Below, piece by piece: positions 33,398 to 51,821 of a stretch of DNA of 64,000 nucleotides. Both the position numbers and the translations under genes were made by a program. This DNA is from Streptomyces chrestomyceticus JCM 4735 (GTDB taxonomy: Bacteria; Actinomycetota; Actinomycetes; Streptomycetales; Streptomycetaceae). The DNA lies in the NCBI RefSeq assembly GCF_003865135.1, contig NZ_BHZC01000001.1:3100001-3164000 (forward strand), written 5' to 3'. The notes under the pieces were generated by a model. That model was given only the letters and a program-made list of their open reading frames with translations, made no database searches and had not been told where the DNA came from. Position 1 is the stretch's first letter; each line of letters starts with the position of its first letter.

Positions 33398-33675
33398 CTT
33401 GTGCCTGCCGAGACGCACACGGTCTACGGTGCCGTCACTTCTCGGGAACCCGCGGGGGAGCAGGCTCGAGGGCCGGGCGGGGCCCACCTGCTTGACGGCC
33501 TCTCAGGTCCGCCAGTTGACGGTGGCCGGCGGGTCGACAGGGAGCATGCCCTGCTCGATCGGGAATCTCACCGCGTTCCCAGAGGTCATGCGTTCTCGTC
33601 ACGGGATGCTCAGCTCACGGTCCGCAGGCCGGAGATACACCCCCGCAGAGGAGGATGAAAGGCAGGATTGATGGC

Positions 33676-33940
33676 ATGAGCGAGCCCACCGGCAAGTACT
33701 CGATCACCATGCCGCGCGACATCGCAGAAGCCGCCAAGGCCCGCGGGGGGGCCGTCCGGCCTGTCCGCTTACGTGACTGCGGCCGTTGCTCGCCAGATCG
33801 AGCGGGACAACCTCAACGAACTCATCCACATCGCCGAGGCCGAGCACGGCCCCGTCACGGATGAGGAGATCCAGTCCCTCCGTGACCAGCTCCACCAGGC
33901 ACGCCATGAGCAGACTCAGGGCGGAGCGAATGCCGCGTGA
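33676..33940 (+). pseudogene. CopG/ribbon-helix-helix-type antitoxin, frameshifted in a G-run
   Basis: From the ATG at 33676 (GGAGG about 22 bases upstream) the frame gives MSEPTGKYSITMPRDIAEAAKARGG, a typical start of the antitoxin partners of actinobacterial PIN toxins. It then meets a run of seven G at about 33745-33751. After it the correct continuation (SGLSAYVTAAVARQIERD and onwards to EQTQGGANAA) is one base out of frame. With six G the whole 87-residue protein would be open to the TGA at 33938-33940, which overlaps the toxin GTG. Either a real frameshift, slippage control, or a homopolymer sequencing error explains this. Confidence 0.75.
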
Positions 33941-34350
33941 CCCGCTCTCCCGCGGTCCCTGGCAGCACCCTCGTGCTCGACAGCGAAGGGCTGGCCAAAG
34001 CGGTCCTGCGCGACCGTGCCGTGACCGGTTGGCTCGCCCTCGCCCGCGCCGATGACCTGCGCGTGATCACCTCGGCGGCAACACTGGTGGAAGTGGTCCA
34101 CCCCCGGATCAACCGCCCGGCCTTGGAGTGGACGCTCTCCCGCCTGGTCGTGGAACCGGTCACCGAGTCGATCGCCCGGCACGCTGCCGCGCTGCTCGCC
34201 GAAACAAGTCTTTACGGCCACAAATACGCCATCGTCGCCATGCTCAGCGCCACGGCGCTAGCCGCCTCCGGCCCCGTAACCGTCCTCACTTCCGACCCGG
34301 ACGATCTCGCCGCACTGTGCGGCGGACGTGTCACCGTCATCAAGGTCTGA
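33937..34350 (+). CDS. PIN-domain (VapC-like) toxin with a substituted catalytic Asp
   Basis: The 137-residue protein has the PIN fold: first acidic residue Asp15 in LVLDSEGLAKAV, Glu52 in TLVEVVHP, and a last acidic cluster in LTSDPDDLAALCG. Such proteins cut RNA with a metal held by three or four acidic residues. The third one is normally the Asp in HKYAIDAM; here the segment reads HKYAIVAM, with Val100 in place of Asp (one base change, GAC to GTC). The GTG start overlaps the antitoxin stop. Together with the antitoxin frameshift this suggests a decaying module. Confidence 0.85.
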   Translation: MTRSPAVPGSTLVLDSEGLAKAVLRDRAVTGWLALARADDLRVITSAATLVEVVHPRINRPALEWTLSRLVVEPVTESIARHAAALLAETSLYGHKYAIVAMLSATALAASGPVTVLTSDPDDLAALCGGRVTVIKV

Positions 34351-34586
34351 CCTCGCGGGGCGGCCCGGGGTCAGCCGTGGGGCGGTCTACCTGCCGCTCT
34401 GGTACACGGTCGCCAACGGTCTGCCGTTCTTCGACTTCATGGGCGCGATCCGGGTCGAGGGACGGCCGGCTGGGCTGCCTCCGGCGGTGGTGCTGGTCGC
34501 GGTGGTCTTCCTGGTCGGGGCGATGCGGCGGCTCAGCCGGGAGCGATATCCCGGGCCCGCCTCCGGACTCGCCCCGGTCCCCGGCC
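34351..34586 (+). other. Possible membrane-protein fragment
   Basis: These 236 bases between the toxin and the next gene contain a stretch that, read on the plus strand, gives a membrane-like sequence (LPLWYTVANGLPFFDFMGAI, then a Val/Leu-rich helix and RRLSRERYPGP). It has no proper start and runs antisense into the next gene. It may be the tail of a lost gene. I do not recognise the family. Confidence 0.2.
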
Positions 34587-35075
34587 TCACCCCATCTCCC
34601 CCACCACCCCCGCCCCCCGATCCGACACCGGCCACACATACGGCAACCCTTCCGGTACGTCGGGGAAGAGCGTGCGGTAGTGGTCCGGGGCTTTGGTGAC
34701 CAGGGCCGACTGGTGGCTGCGGTGGAAGGCCGGGTCGCCGAGCCAGTTCGGGAGGTCGCCGGAGGCGGAGAGTTCGGGGTAGGTGCGTACGGGGGTGTGG
34801 GGGTGGTGGGCGGTGAAGTCCTGGGTGAGGGTGGTGGCGCAGGTGTCCTGGCGGCCGGTGGCAGTCCATTCGCGGCACATTTCCAGGCCGTACCGGACGA
34901 GGGCCTCCTCGTAGCCCGTCCACATGCGGACGGCCGGGTGGTGTCGCCATCCGTAGCCGGGGACGGTCAGGCCGCGCAGTACCTGGAGGGTCTCCACCCG
35001 CTGTTTTCCGAGTCGGCGCGCGTCGAGGACGGCGGCGGAGGCCGCGAAGTCGGGGTACGGGAGGAAGGTCTGCAC
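34587..35075 (-). CDS. MSMEG_6728 family protein
   Basis: The 162-residue protein begins with a GTG as MQTFLPYPDFAASAAVLDARRLGKQRVETLQVLRGL, which I recognise as the start of the MSMEG_6728 family. That family is related to pyrimidine-dimer DNA glycosylase proteins (T4 endonuclease V-like). Further conserved parts are HPAVRMWTGYEEALVRYG and PAFHRSHQSALVTKAPDHY. The biological role in actinobacteria is not established. It lies downstream of the NRPS gene on the same strand, 155 bases away, and is probably not part of the biosynthetic cluster. Confidence 0.8.
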   Translation of the reverse strand: MQTFLPYPDFAASAAVLDARRLGKQRVETLQVLRGLTVPGYGWRHHPAVRMWTGYEEALVRYGLEMCREWTATGRQDTCATTLTQDFTAHHPHTPVRTYPELSASGDLPNWLGDPAFHRSHQSALVTKAPDHYRTLFPDVPEGLPYVWPVSDRGAGVVGEMG

Positions 35076-35125
35076 GGTACAGGTGTAGCCCCTGCGCGGG
35101 AGGTGCGCAGGGGCGGTTGCTTCGG

Positions 35126-35217
35126 ATGGCCCAGTGGCGCGGCACCAACCCCGTGGTCCAGTGGCGCGGCGCGCCGGGTGGCCGGGTGGCGGGGCACCCC
35201 GTGGTCCAGTGGCGCGG
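35126..35217. repeat. Three imperfect 17-base direct repeats
   Basis: The unit GTGGTCCAGTGGCGCGG occurs exactly at 35153-35169 and 35201-35217 and with two changes at 35126-35142, spaced 27 and 48 bases apart. It fills most of the gap between the NRPS and the MSMEG_6728-type gene. No clear terminator hairpin is otherwise seen there. Confidence 0.6.
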
Positions 35218-35230
35218 TGCCCCGCGCAGG

Positions 35231-45913
<10,683 letters not shown>

Positions 45914-46021
45914 TGGTCCTCCACTCGTCGGCCGGCGCCTGGAGCGGGCCGTTCAAAAGATGCGAAAGCGCTGATGGGGGTGGGTTGCCCGGTCCGTGGC
46001 CGCGCTGGAAGGGTGACCCCC
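45914..46021. promoter_or_regulatory. Divergent promoter region, NRPS and phosphopantetheinyl transferase
   Basis: The 108 bases between the two divergent starts must hold promoters for both. The GGAGG before the NRPS GTG and the GGAAGG before the transferase GTG are visible. I could not identify convincing -35/-10 pairs or an operator palindrome. Confidence 0.4.
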
Positions 46022-46747
46022 GTGACGGGGACGCGCGGACAGCCGACGGCAGTGGTGGCGGGTACGGACGAGGTGCTCGGGGCGGTCCCGGCGTACGAGG
46101 GGCTGCTCACCGGCGTGGAGCGGCGGCGCGCGGACGCGTTCCTGACCCTGGCTCTGCGGGCCGACTTCATCGCCGCGCACGTCCTGGTGCGGCTCTGCGC
46201 CGCCCGGCTGCTGGACCGGCCAGCGGACTCCCTCGTACTGGAGCAGCGGTGTCCCGGCTGCGGCTCCGGCGAGCACGGCAGGCCGGGCCTGGCCGGGCTG
46301 CCGCAGGTGTACGTGAGCCTGTCGCACACGACGGGCGTGGTGGCCGCCGTGGCGGGCCACGAGCCGGTCGGCGTGGACGTGGAGCGGCGGACGCTGCCGG
46401 ACAGTGTGCGGGGCGCGGCGGGCCGGGTCCTGAGCGCGGCCGAGCGGGCGGCGATGCGCGAACATGCCGACCCGGACGCGTACTTCCTGCGCCAGTGGGT
46501 CCGCAAGGAGTGCTTCGTCAAGCTGGGCAGGGCGACACTGGGCGGGCTGGCCGCCGTGGACCTCTCGGGGCTGCCCGACGGGAGCGCCGGCCCGTACCGC
46601 CACGGCGACCTGTACGTGCTCGACCACACGGACGCGCGCCGGGACGCCGTGGCGGCCGTGGTGAGCACGGCACGGCCCCGCTTCGGCGCGGCGGTCCCGC
46701 ACGTAAACCCTGAGCACCCCACCGGCCTGGAACGCCGCAGCACCTGA
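46022..46747 (+). CDS. 4'-phosphopantetheinyl transferase, Sfp type
   Basis: This is a 241-residue enzyme that converts apo carrier domains to holo form with coenzyme A. The Mg-binding motif GVDVER (Asp119, Glu121) and the second signature WVRKECFVKLG (Glu163, Lys167) are present. An upstream CPGCGSGEHGRP segment is usual in actinobacterial Sfp proteins. Two GTG codons compete: I chose 46022, nine bases from GGAAGG, over 46013, which touches it. It is the only plus-strand gene inside the minus-strand block. It should serve the NRPS, the free carrier proteins and the ketosynthase protein. It converges with the adenylation gene, leaving 10 bases between stops. Confidence 0.94.
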   Translation: MTGTRGQPTAVVAGTDEVLGAVPAYEGLLTGVERRRADAFLTLALRADFIAAHVLVRLCAARLLDRPADSLVLEQRCPGCGSGEHGRPGLAGLPQVYVSLSHTTGVVAAVAGHEPVGVDVERRTLPDSVRGAAGRVLSAAERAAMREHADPDAYFLRQWVRKECFVKLGRATLGGLAAVDLSGLPDGSAGPYRHGDLYVLDHTDARRDAVAAVVSTARPRFGAAVPHVNPEHPTGLERRST

Positions 46748-46757
46748 CCGCCGCCCC

Positions 46758-48395
46758 TCACGCCAGCAGCTCGGCGAGCCGCTGCCGGTCGAGCTTGCCG
46801 TTGTCGTTGTGCGGCAGCTCCTCCAGGCGCCGGATGCGGCGCGGCACCATGTGCAGCGGCACGTGCTGCCGCAGCCAGTGGCTGAACGCGTGCGCCCGCA
46901 TCTCCTTGCCCAGGTAGGCGGCCAGCAGCCGCACTTCATCCTGGACCGTGACGACCACCACGGCCGCCTCGGTCACCTCGGGGTGGCGCCGCATCGCGGC
47001 CTCCACCTCGCCCAGCTCCACCCGGTGCCCCATGATCTTGACCTGGTTGTCCAGCCGGCCGCGGTGCACCAGCAGGCCGTCCTCGCGGCGCACCCGGTCG
47101 CCGGTCCGGTACCAGTGGTCGCGGGCGAGCGGCCCGGTGCCGTCGTACGGGACGGCGGGCGTGCCGGGCTCGTACCGGACGAAGCGCCCGGCGTTGTCGG
47201 CCGGGTCCAGGTAGCCGTCGAAGCGCTGGGCGCCGCGCACGCACAGCTCGCCGTCGTCGCAGGGCTGTCCCGCCTCGTCCAGGAGGACCGCCTCCATGTG
47301 CGGGTACGGCCGGCCGATGGGCACCGTGCCGTTGGCGCTGCCCGCCGCGGTGGCCCCGCCGTCGGCGAGTTCGTGGTCGGTGCAGGTGATGGTCAGTTCG
47401 GTCGGCCCGTACAGGTTGTGGATACGGCTGCCGGGCGCGACCTCGTGCCAGCGCGCGGTCAACTGCGCGGTGACCGGCTCCGCGCTGAAGCAACTGTGGC
47501 GCAGCGTGGTGACGCGGCCGAGCGGCAGGTTGCCGTACCGCTCGGCAGTGGTGACCAGCGACGGTACGGAGAACCAGTGGGTGAGGCGGCGGCGCACCAC
47601 GTAGTCCACGGGCCGGTACAGCTCGTCCTTGTCCGGGACGACGACGGTGGCGCCGGAGCCCCACGCGACGAACAGGTCGTACACGGACGGGTCGAAGGTC
47701 AGGCCGAAGGTCTGCGACATCCGGCAGCCGGGGCCCGCCTCGTAGCGGGCGATGTTGTACGCCACGTACGGGGAGACGTTGCGGTGGCGGACCGGCACGC
47801 CCTTGGGGCGGCCGGTGGAGCCGGAGGTGAACAGCAGGTACGCCTCGGCCTCCGGGTCGCCGGGATGGGCGGGCAGGGGGTCGGCGGGCTGCTCCGGGAA
47901 GTAGCCGTCGTCGTCCGGTACGACGGTCACCACCGGCCGGAAGTCCGCGGGGAGCTCGGCGAACGTGTCGCGGTGCTCCTTGCCGACCAGGACGGCGCCG
48001 ACCCCGGCGCGGCGCGCGATGTCGACGTTGCGGGGCAGCGGATGGTCGGCGTTGAGGGGGACGGCGGAGGAGCCGAGGCGCTGTACGGCCAGGTACGCCA
48101 CGTACGCAGGCACCGTCCGGGTGGCGACCAGCGCGATCCGGGACGGCGGACGGGCAGGGCCGTCGCCCGTGGGCTGCTCGTCGAGGATGCGGGCCGCCAG
48201 GTCCAGCACCCGGCGGTGCAGTTCGCCATAGGTCAGGGTCTGCTCGCCCACTTCGAGGGCCGGGGCGTCCGGCCACCGGCGGGCCGAGTCGGCGAACCAC
48301 TGGTAGAGGGTGCGGTCTTCCAAGGCGGGCTCCTGGCGTACGGGGTCCTCGGTGGGCGGGACGGGGGTGGTGCCGACGGCGGACGGAAGGTTCAC
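46758..48395 (-). CDS. Free-standing adenylation enzyme (amino acid-activating, DltA-like)
   Basis: The 545-residue ANL-family protein has A3 in LLFTSGSTGRPKG, A4 around FDPSVYDLFVAW, A5 in NLYGPTELT, A8 in LDNQVKIMGHRVELGEVE, and the A10 lysine in HNDNGKLDR. No carrier or condensation domain is attached. The pocket region (RHSCFSAEPVT) resembles stand-alone amino-acid ligases such as D-alanyl carrier protein ligases more than the NRPS adenylation domains next door. I could not read a reliable substrate. It probably loads one of the free carrier proteins encoded upstream. It is the last gene of the operon; its GTG overlaps the exporter stop by three bases. Confidence 0.9.
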   Translation of the reverse strand: MNLPSAVGTTPVPPTEDPVRQEPALEDRTLYQWFADSARRWPDAPALEVGEQTLTYGELHRRVLDLAARILDEQPTGDGPARPPSRIALVATRTVPAYVAYLAVQRLGSSAVPLNADHPLPRNVDIARRAGVGAVLVGKEHRDTFAELPADFRPVVTVVPDDDGYFPEQPADPLPAHPGDPEAEAYLLFTSGSTGRPKGVPVRHRNVSPYVAYNIARYEAGPGCRMSQTFGLTFDPSVYDLFVAWGSGATVVVPDKDELYRPVDYVVRRRLTHWFSVPSLVTTAERYGNLPLGRVTTLRHSCFSAEPVTAQLTARWHEVAPGSRIHNLYGPTELTITCTDHELADGGATAAGSANGTVPIGRPYPHMEAVLLDEAGQPCDDGELCVRGAQRFDGYLDPADNAGRFVRYEPGTPAVPYDGTGPLARDHWYRTGDRVRREDGLLVHRGRLDNQVKIMGHRVELGEVEAAMRRHPEVTEAAVVVVTVQDEVRLLAAYLGKEMRAHAFSHWLRQHVPLHMVPRRIRRLEELPHNDNGKLDRQRLAELLA

Positions 48396-49660
48396 GAGGC
48401 GGCCTCCGCCGGTGCGTCCGGGGCCCCGGCGCGCCGCTCCTGCACCGTCCCCATCCGGACGACCGGGCGGGCGACCACCGCGAACAGCAGCAGCACCACG
48501 ACTCCGGCGGCCGTGTACGGGACGTTGACCTCGACCGCCTTGGCGAGCGCGCCGCCCGCCAGCGCGCCCAGCGGGATGGTGCCGGTGCCCACCAGCCGGT
48601 AGACGCCGTTGAGCCGGCCGAGCTGGTCGGGCGGGGTGGTGGCCTGGCGGAAGGAGACGGTGAGCGCCTGGTAGACGGCGGCGCCGAGCGCCATCAGGGC
48701 GAAGCCCGCGGCCGCGACGACCGTGTGGTGCACCAGGCCGGTCAGCAGCATCGCGAGGCCCATCAGGACCATGCCGCCGAGCGCCGCCGGGAAGGTGCCG
48801 AACCGGTCGGCCAGCCGCGCGTTGAGCAGTCCGCCGACGATGCCGCCGAGCGCGCCGACGGCCAGGAACACGCCGAAGGCGGCTTCCGGGAGGCCGAGCC
48901 AGCGCACGACGTAGAGGACTTCGAGGGTGCCGGTGACGGCCATGCAGAAGTTCAGCGCGCCGAGCATGCCCGCCAGGGTGGCCAGCAGCCGGTCGGTGCG
49001 CAGCAGGCGGACGCCGTCCAGGATCATGGTGCGCCAGCGCGGCGCCGCGCCCGGCTCGGCGGGCCCGGCGGACGGTCCGGGCGAACGCGGGAGGGTGGCC
49101 AGCAGGGCCACGCCGAACAGGAACGACACCCCGTCGATGAGGAACGGCAGGCCCGCCCCGGCGACGAAGGCGAGGCTGCCGAGCGGCTGTCCGGCGGAGT
49201 CGCGGAAGATCAACTGGGCGACGTGCAGCCGCCCGTTGGCGGCGGCGAGCCGGGAGGTGTCCACCACCATCGGCAGGTACGACTGGGACGCCACGATGTG
49301 CACGGTCTCGCCCAGCCCGAGCACCGCCGCCACCGCGCAGACCACCGGCAGGCTCACCACGCCGGTGACCACCGTCAGCGTGAGGACCAGGACGGCGGCC
49401 GCGCGCATCAGGTCGACGCCGATGAGCAGCGCCCGCCGGTCGGCCAGGTCGGCCCAGACGCCGGCCAGCGGCGACAGCAGCAGCGGCAGCCAGTTGGCCA
49501 CCGTCACCAGGGAGATCAGCAGCGGGTCGGTGGTGAGCGAGAGGGCGAGCAGCGGCAGGGCGGTCAGCCGTACGCCGTCGCCCAGCGCGGAGACCGCGGT
49601 GGAGGCCCACAGCCGTCCGAAGGCGCCCCGGCCGGGACCCGCCGCGGCCCCGCCCGTCAT
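48392..49660 (-). CDS. Major facilitator superfamily exporter
   Basis: The 422-residue protein has about twelve hydrophobic helices and the MFS loop sequences GVWADLADRRALLIGVDLMRA (between helices 2 and 3) and LNARLADRFGTFPAALGG (between helices 8 and 9). This resembles the enterobactin-exporter-like MFS group often found in biosynthetic clusters. It is inferred to export the cluster product and so give self-resistance. The ATG overlaps the stop of the FkbH-like gene as ATGA, and its own stop overlaps the next GTG. Confidence 0.9.
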   Translation of the reverse strand: MTGGAAAGPGRGAFGRLWASTAVSALGDGVRLTALPLLALSLTTDPLLISLVTVANWLPLLLSPLAGVWADLADRRALLIGVDLMRAAAVLVLTLTVVTGVVSLPVVCAVAAVLGLGETVHIVASQSYLPMVVDTSRLAAANGRLHVAQLIFRDSAGQPLGSLAFVAGAGLPFLIDGVSFLFGVALLATLPRSPGPSAGPAEPGAAPRWRTMILDGVRLLRTDRLLATLAGMLGALNFCMAVTGTLEVLYVVRWLGLPEAAFGVFLAVGALGGIVGGLLNARLADRFGTFPAALGGMVLMGLAMLLTGLVHHTVVAAAGFALMALGAAVYQALTVSFRQATTPPDQLGRLNGVYRLVGTGTIPLGALAGGALAKAVEVNVPYTAAGVVVLLLFAVVARPVVRMGTVQERRAGAPDAPAEAAS

Positions 49661-50820
49661 GCCCACGGTTTCCCGGTGCCGTCGCCCGACCACAGGACGG
49701 GGCCGGTCACGGTCAGGGTCGTCGGCGCGGTCTGCCGCTGCGGGACCAGGTGCAGGCGCTGGACGTCCGCCGGGGCGTCGGCAGCCGCCTCCCGGCCGTC
49801 CTCCTGGCACGCGCACGGCTTCGAGTCGAAGCCCGCGAACCGGTACGCGACCTCCATGATCCGGTTGCGGTCGGTGCGCCGGAAGTCGGCCTCCAGGTGC
49901 ACTCCGGCCCGGGCGGCCTGGTCGGCGGTCCAGCGCAGCAACTGCGTGCCGATGCCGAAGTTGACCACCCGGCAGGAGGTGGCGAGCAGCTTCAGGCGCC
50001 AGCGGCCCGGCTGCCGCTCCAGCAGAGCCACTCCGACCGCGCCGTGCGAACCGAAGCGGTCCTCGACGGTGGTGATCAGCACCTCGTGGTCCGGGTCGGT
50101 GAGCAGGGCGCGCAGGTCGGCGTCGGAGTAGTGCACACCGGTCGCGTTCATCTGGCTCGTGCGCAGGGTCAGTTCCTCGACGCGCGCGAGGTCGTCCTCG
50201 TCGGCGCGGGCGATGCGCATCCGCATGTCCAGGGTGCGCAGGAAGTCCTCGTCCGGGCCGTTGAACTCGCTCTGGGCGGCCTCGCGCCGGAACTTCTCCT
50301 GGTACATGGCCCGGCGGCGGCGTGCGTCGCTCGTGACGGTGGGCGTGAAGTCGGGCAGGTCCGGCAGTCCGGCCGCCTCGGGCGCGTCGTAGCAGCGCAC
50401 GTCCGGCAGGTGGTAGGCGACCTCGGCGCGTTCGGTGTGCTGGTCGTCGATGAACGCGAGGGTGTTCTGCGCGAAGTTCAGCTCTTCGGCGACGGCGCGT
50501 ACGGCGTCGGACTTGCGGCCCCAGCCGATGTGCGGCAGGACGAAGTAGCCGGCGACGCCGAGGCTTTCCAGCTTCGCCCAGGCGTCGTCGTACTCGTTGC
50601 GGCTGGCCACCGACTGGAGGATGCCGCGCTCGTCCAGGGCCTTGAGCGTCTCCAGGACGCCGGGCCGCAGGACGAGTTCGTCGTGCTCCAGCAGGGTCCC
50701 CTGCCACAGGGTGTTGTCCAGGTCCCAGACCAGGCACTTCACCGCCGGACGTACGGCTGTCTCCGCCGCGTCCGTGGGGGTGCCGGTCTCCGCCGTCTCG
50801 GTGGCCGCCATGCCGGTCAT
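49657..50820 (-). CDS. FkbH-like HAD-IIIC family protein (glyceryl-carrier protein synthesis)
   Basis: The 387-residue protein has the HAD nucleophile motif VWDLDNTLW (Asp33, Asp35) and the IDDQHTERAEV acidic motif, followed by an acetyltransferase-like C-terminal half (about 210-330). FkbH-type enzymes take 1,3-bisphosphoglycerate, remove phosphate and load the glyceryl unit on an acyl carrier protein. Here the FkbJ-, FkbI- and FkbK-like genes lie in the same operon, so the glyceryl unit is probably oxidised to a hydroxymalonyl unit. The start and stop overlap both neighbours by four bases. Confidence 0.92.
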   Translation of the reverse strand: MTGMAATETAETGTPTDAAETAVRPAVKCLVWDLDNTLWQGTLLEHDELVLRPGVLETLKALDERGILQSVASRNEYDDAWAKLESLGVAGYFVLPHIGWGRKSDAVRAVAEELNFAQNTLAFIDDQHTERAEVAYHLPDVRCYDAPEAAGLPDLPDFTPTVTSDARRRRAMYQEKFRREAAQSEFNGPDEDFLRTLDMRMRIARADEDDLARVEELTLRTSQMNATGVHYSDADLRALLTDPDHEVLITTVEDRFGSHGAVGVALLERQPGRWRLKLLATSCRVVNFGIGTQLLRWTADQAARAGVHLEADFRRTDRNRIMEVAYRFAGFDSKPCACQEDGREAAADAPADVQRLHLVPQRQTAPTTLTVTGPVLWSGDGTGKPWA

Positions 50821-51821
50821 ACCTCCCAGAGGGTCACGGCCCAGGCCGCGACGGGGCTGTTGTTCAGGACGAGGACGAGGTCGCCGGGGGCCAGTTCGCC
50901 GCGGGCCAGCAGCCGGTCCAGGTTGAGCACCACGTCCATGGCGCCGGTGTGGCCGTACGCCTGCAGGTTCTCGCCGCAGACCGGGTGGACGGGCAGGCCG
51001 AGCAGGGTCTCGTAGAACTGGAAGGCCGGGGCGGTGACGTTCTGCATGAGGGTGGCGGCGATCCGCCGCCGCTCCACGCCCGCGTCGTCCAGCACCTGCC
51101 CGACCAGGCGCTTGAGGTGCTGCTGGCTGTGCAGGGCCAGTTCGAAGCGGTAGCGGTCGGCGGAGCTGACCTCCTCGCGCCACTCGTACCAGGGGGCGTT
51201 GCGGTAGTCGACCTGGAGGAGGTCGTGGAACCGGCCGTCGGTGTGCTGGCGGTGGGCGCGCAGTACGGGGCGGCCGCCGCGCACCAGGGTCATGGCGAAG
51301 GCGCCGTCGCCGACGACGGTGACCGGGTGGCGCACCCGGTCCAGGGCGACCGGACGGCTGGCGTGCGTGATCATCACGGACTGCCGGTCCGGGTCGGCGA
51401 CGAGGAGGTCCCTGGCCAGGGCCCAGGCCGCGCTGGAGCCCGTACAGCCCAGGCCGTCCAGGACGAAGGAGAACGGCGGGGTGAGCCCGGCCTCGTGCGC
51501 GACGTGGCCGGAGCCGGAGCCGAGCAGCACCTCGGGGGCGCGGGCGCCGACGACCACCAGGACGTCGGGGTCCGGGGCGGCCGGGTCCTCGGCGCGCAGT
51601 TCGCGTACGGCCTGGGCGGCGAGTCCGGCGGCCGTCGCCCCGTCGTCGAAGCGGCCGACCGTACGGATACCGCAGTCCCGCGCGAACTCCGCTTCCTCAC
51701 GCGGGAGTTGCCCGACCTCGTCCAGCTTCTCGACGGGCACCAGCTCGTCGGGCAGGAGGCAGTGCACCGCCCCCACCCCGATGGCCGTGTCCGCGCCGCT
51801 GCCCGTGTCCGTCGTCGTCAT
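50817..51821 (-). CDS. KSIII (FabH)-like protein with altered catalytic residues
   Basis: The 334-residue thiolase-fold protein is related to ketoacyl synthase III. The nucleophile is kept (Cys126 in DGLGCTGSSAAWA). The usual HQAN motif reads LMQNV at residues 258-262, so the catalytic His is absent, and the later GNTS asparagine is His291 in YGHTGAMD. The enzyme is thus unlikely to be a normal decarboxylating FabH. It may be an acyltransferase or a non-decarboxylating condensing enzyme, as proposed for KSIII-like proteins next to FkbH homologues in tetronate clusters. It overlaps both neighbours by ATGA. Confidence 0.8.
   Translation of the reverse strand: MTTTDTGSGADTAIGVGAVHCLLPDELVPVEKLDEVGQLPREEAEFARDCGIRTVGRFDDGATAAGLAAQAVRELRAEDPAAPDPDVLVVVGARAPEVLLGSGSGHVAHEAGLTPPFSFVLDGLGCTGSSAAWALARDLLVADPDRQSVMITHASRPVALDRVRHPVTVVGDGAFAMTLVRGGRPVLRAHRQHTDGRFHDLLQVDYRNAPWYEWREEVSSADRYRFELALHSQQHLKRLVGQVLDDAGVERRRIAATLMQNVTAPAFQFYETLLGLPVHPVCGENLQAYGHTGAMDVVLNLDRLLARGELAPGDLVLVLNNSPVAAWAVTLWEV

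Noticed and set aside
33503..33589. 28-codon minus-strand frame after the tRNA terminator (starts MTSGNAVRFPIEQGMLPVDPP).
   Set aside because: It has protein-like composition but is too short, lacks a ribosome site and has no neighbour that would explain it; possibly a gene remnant.
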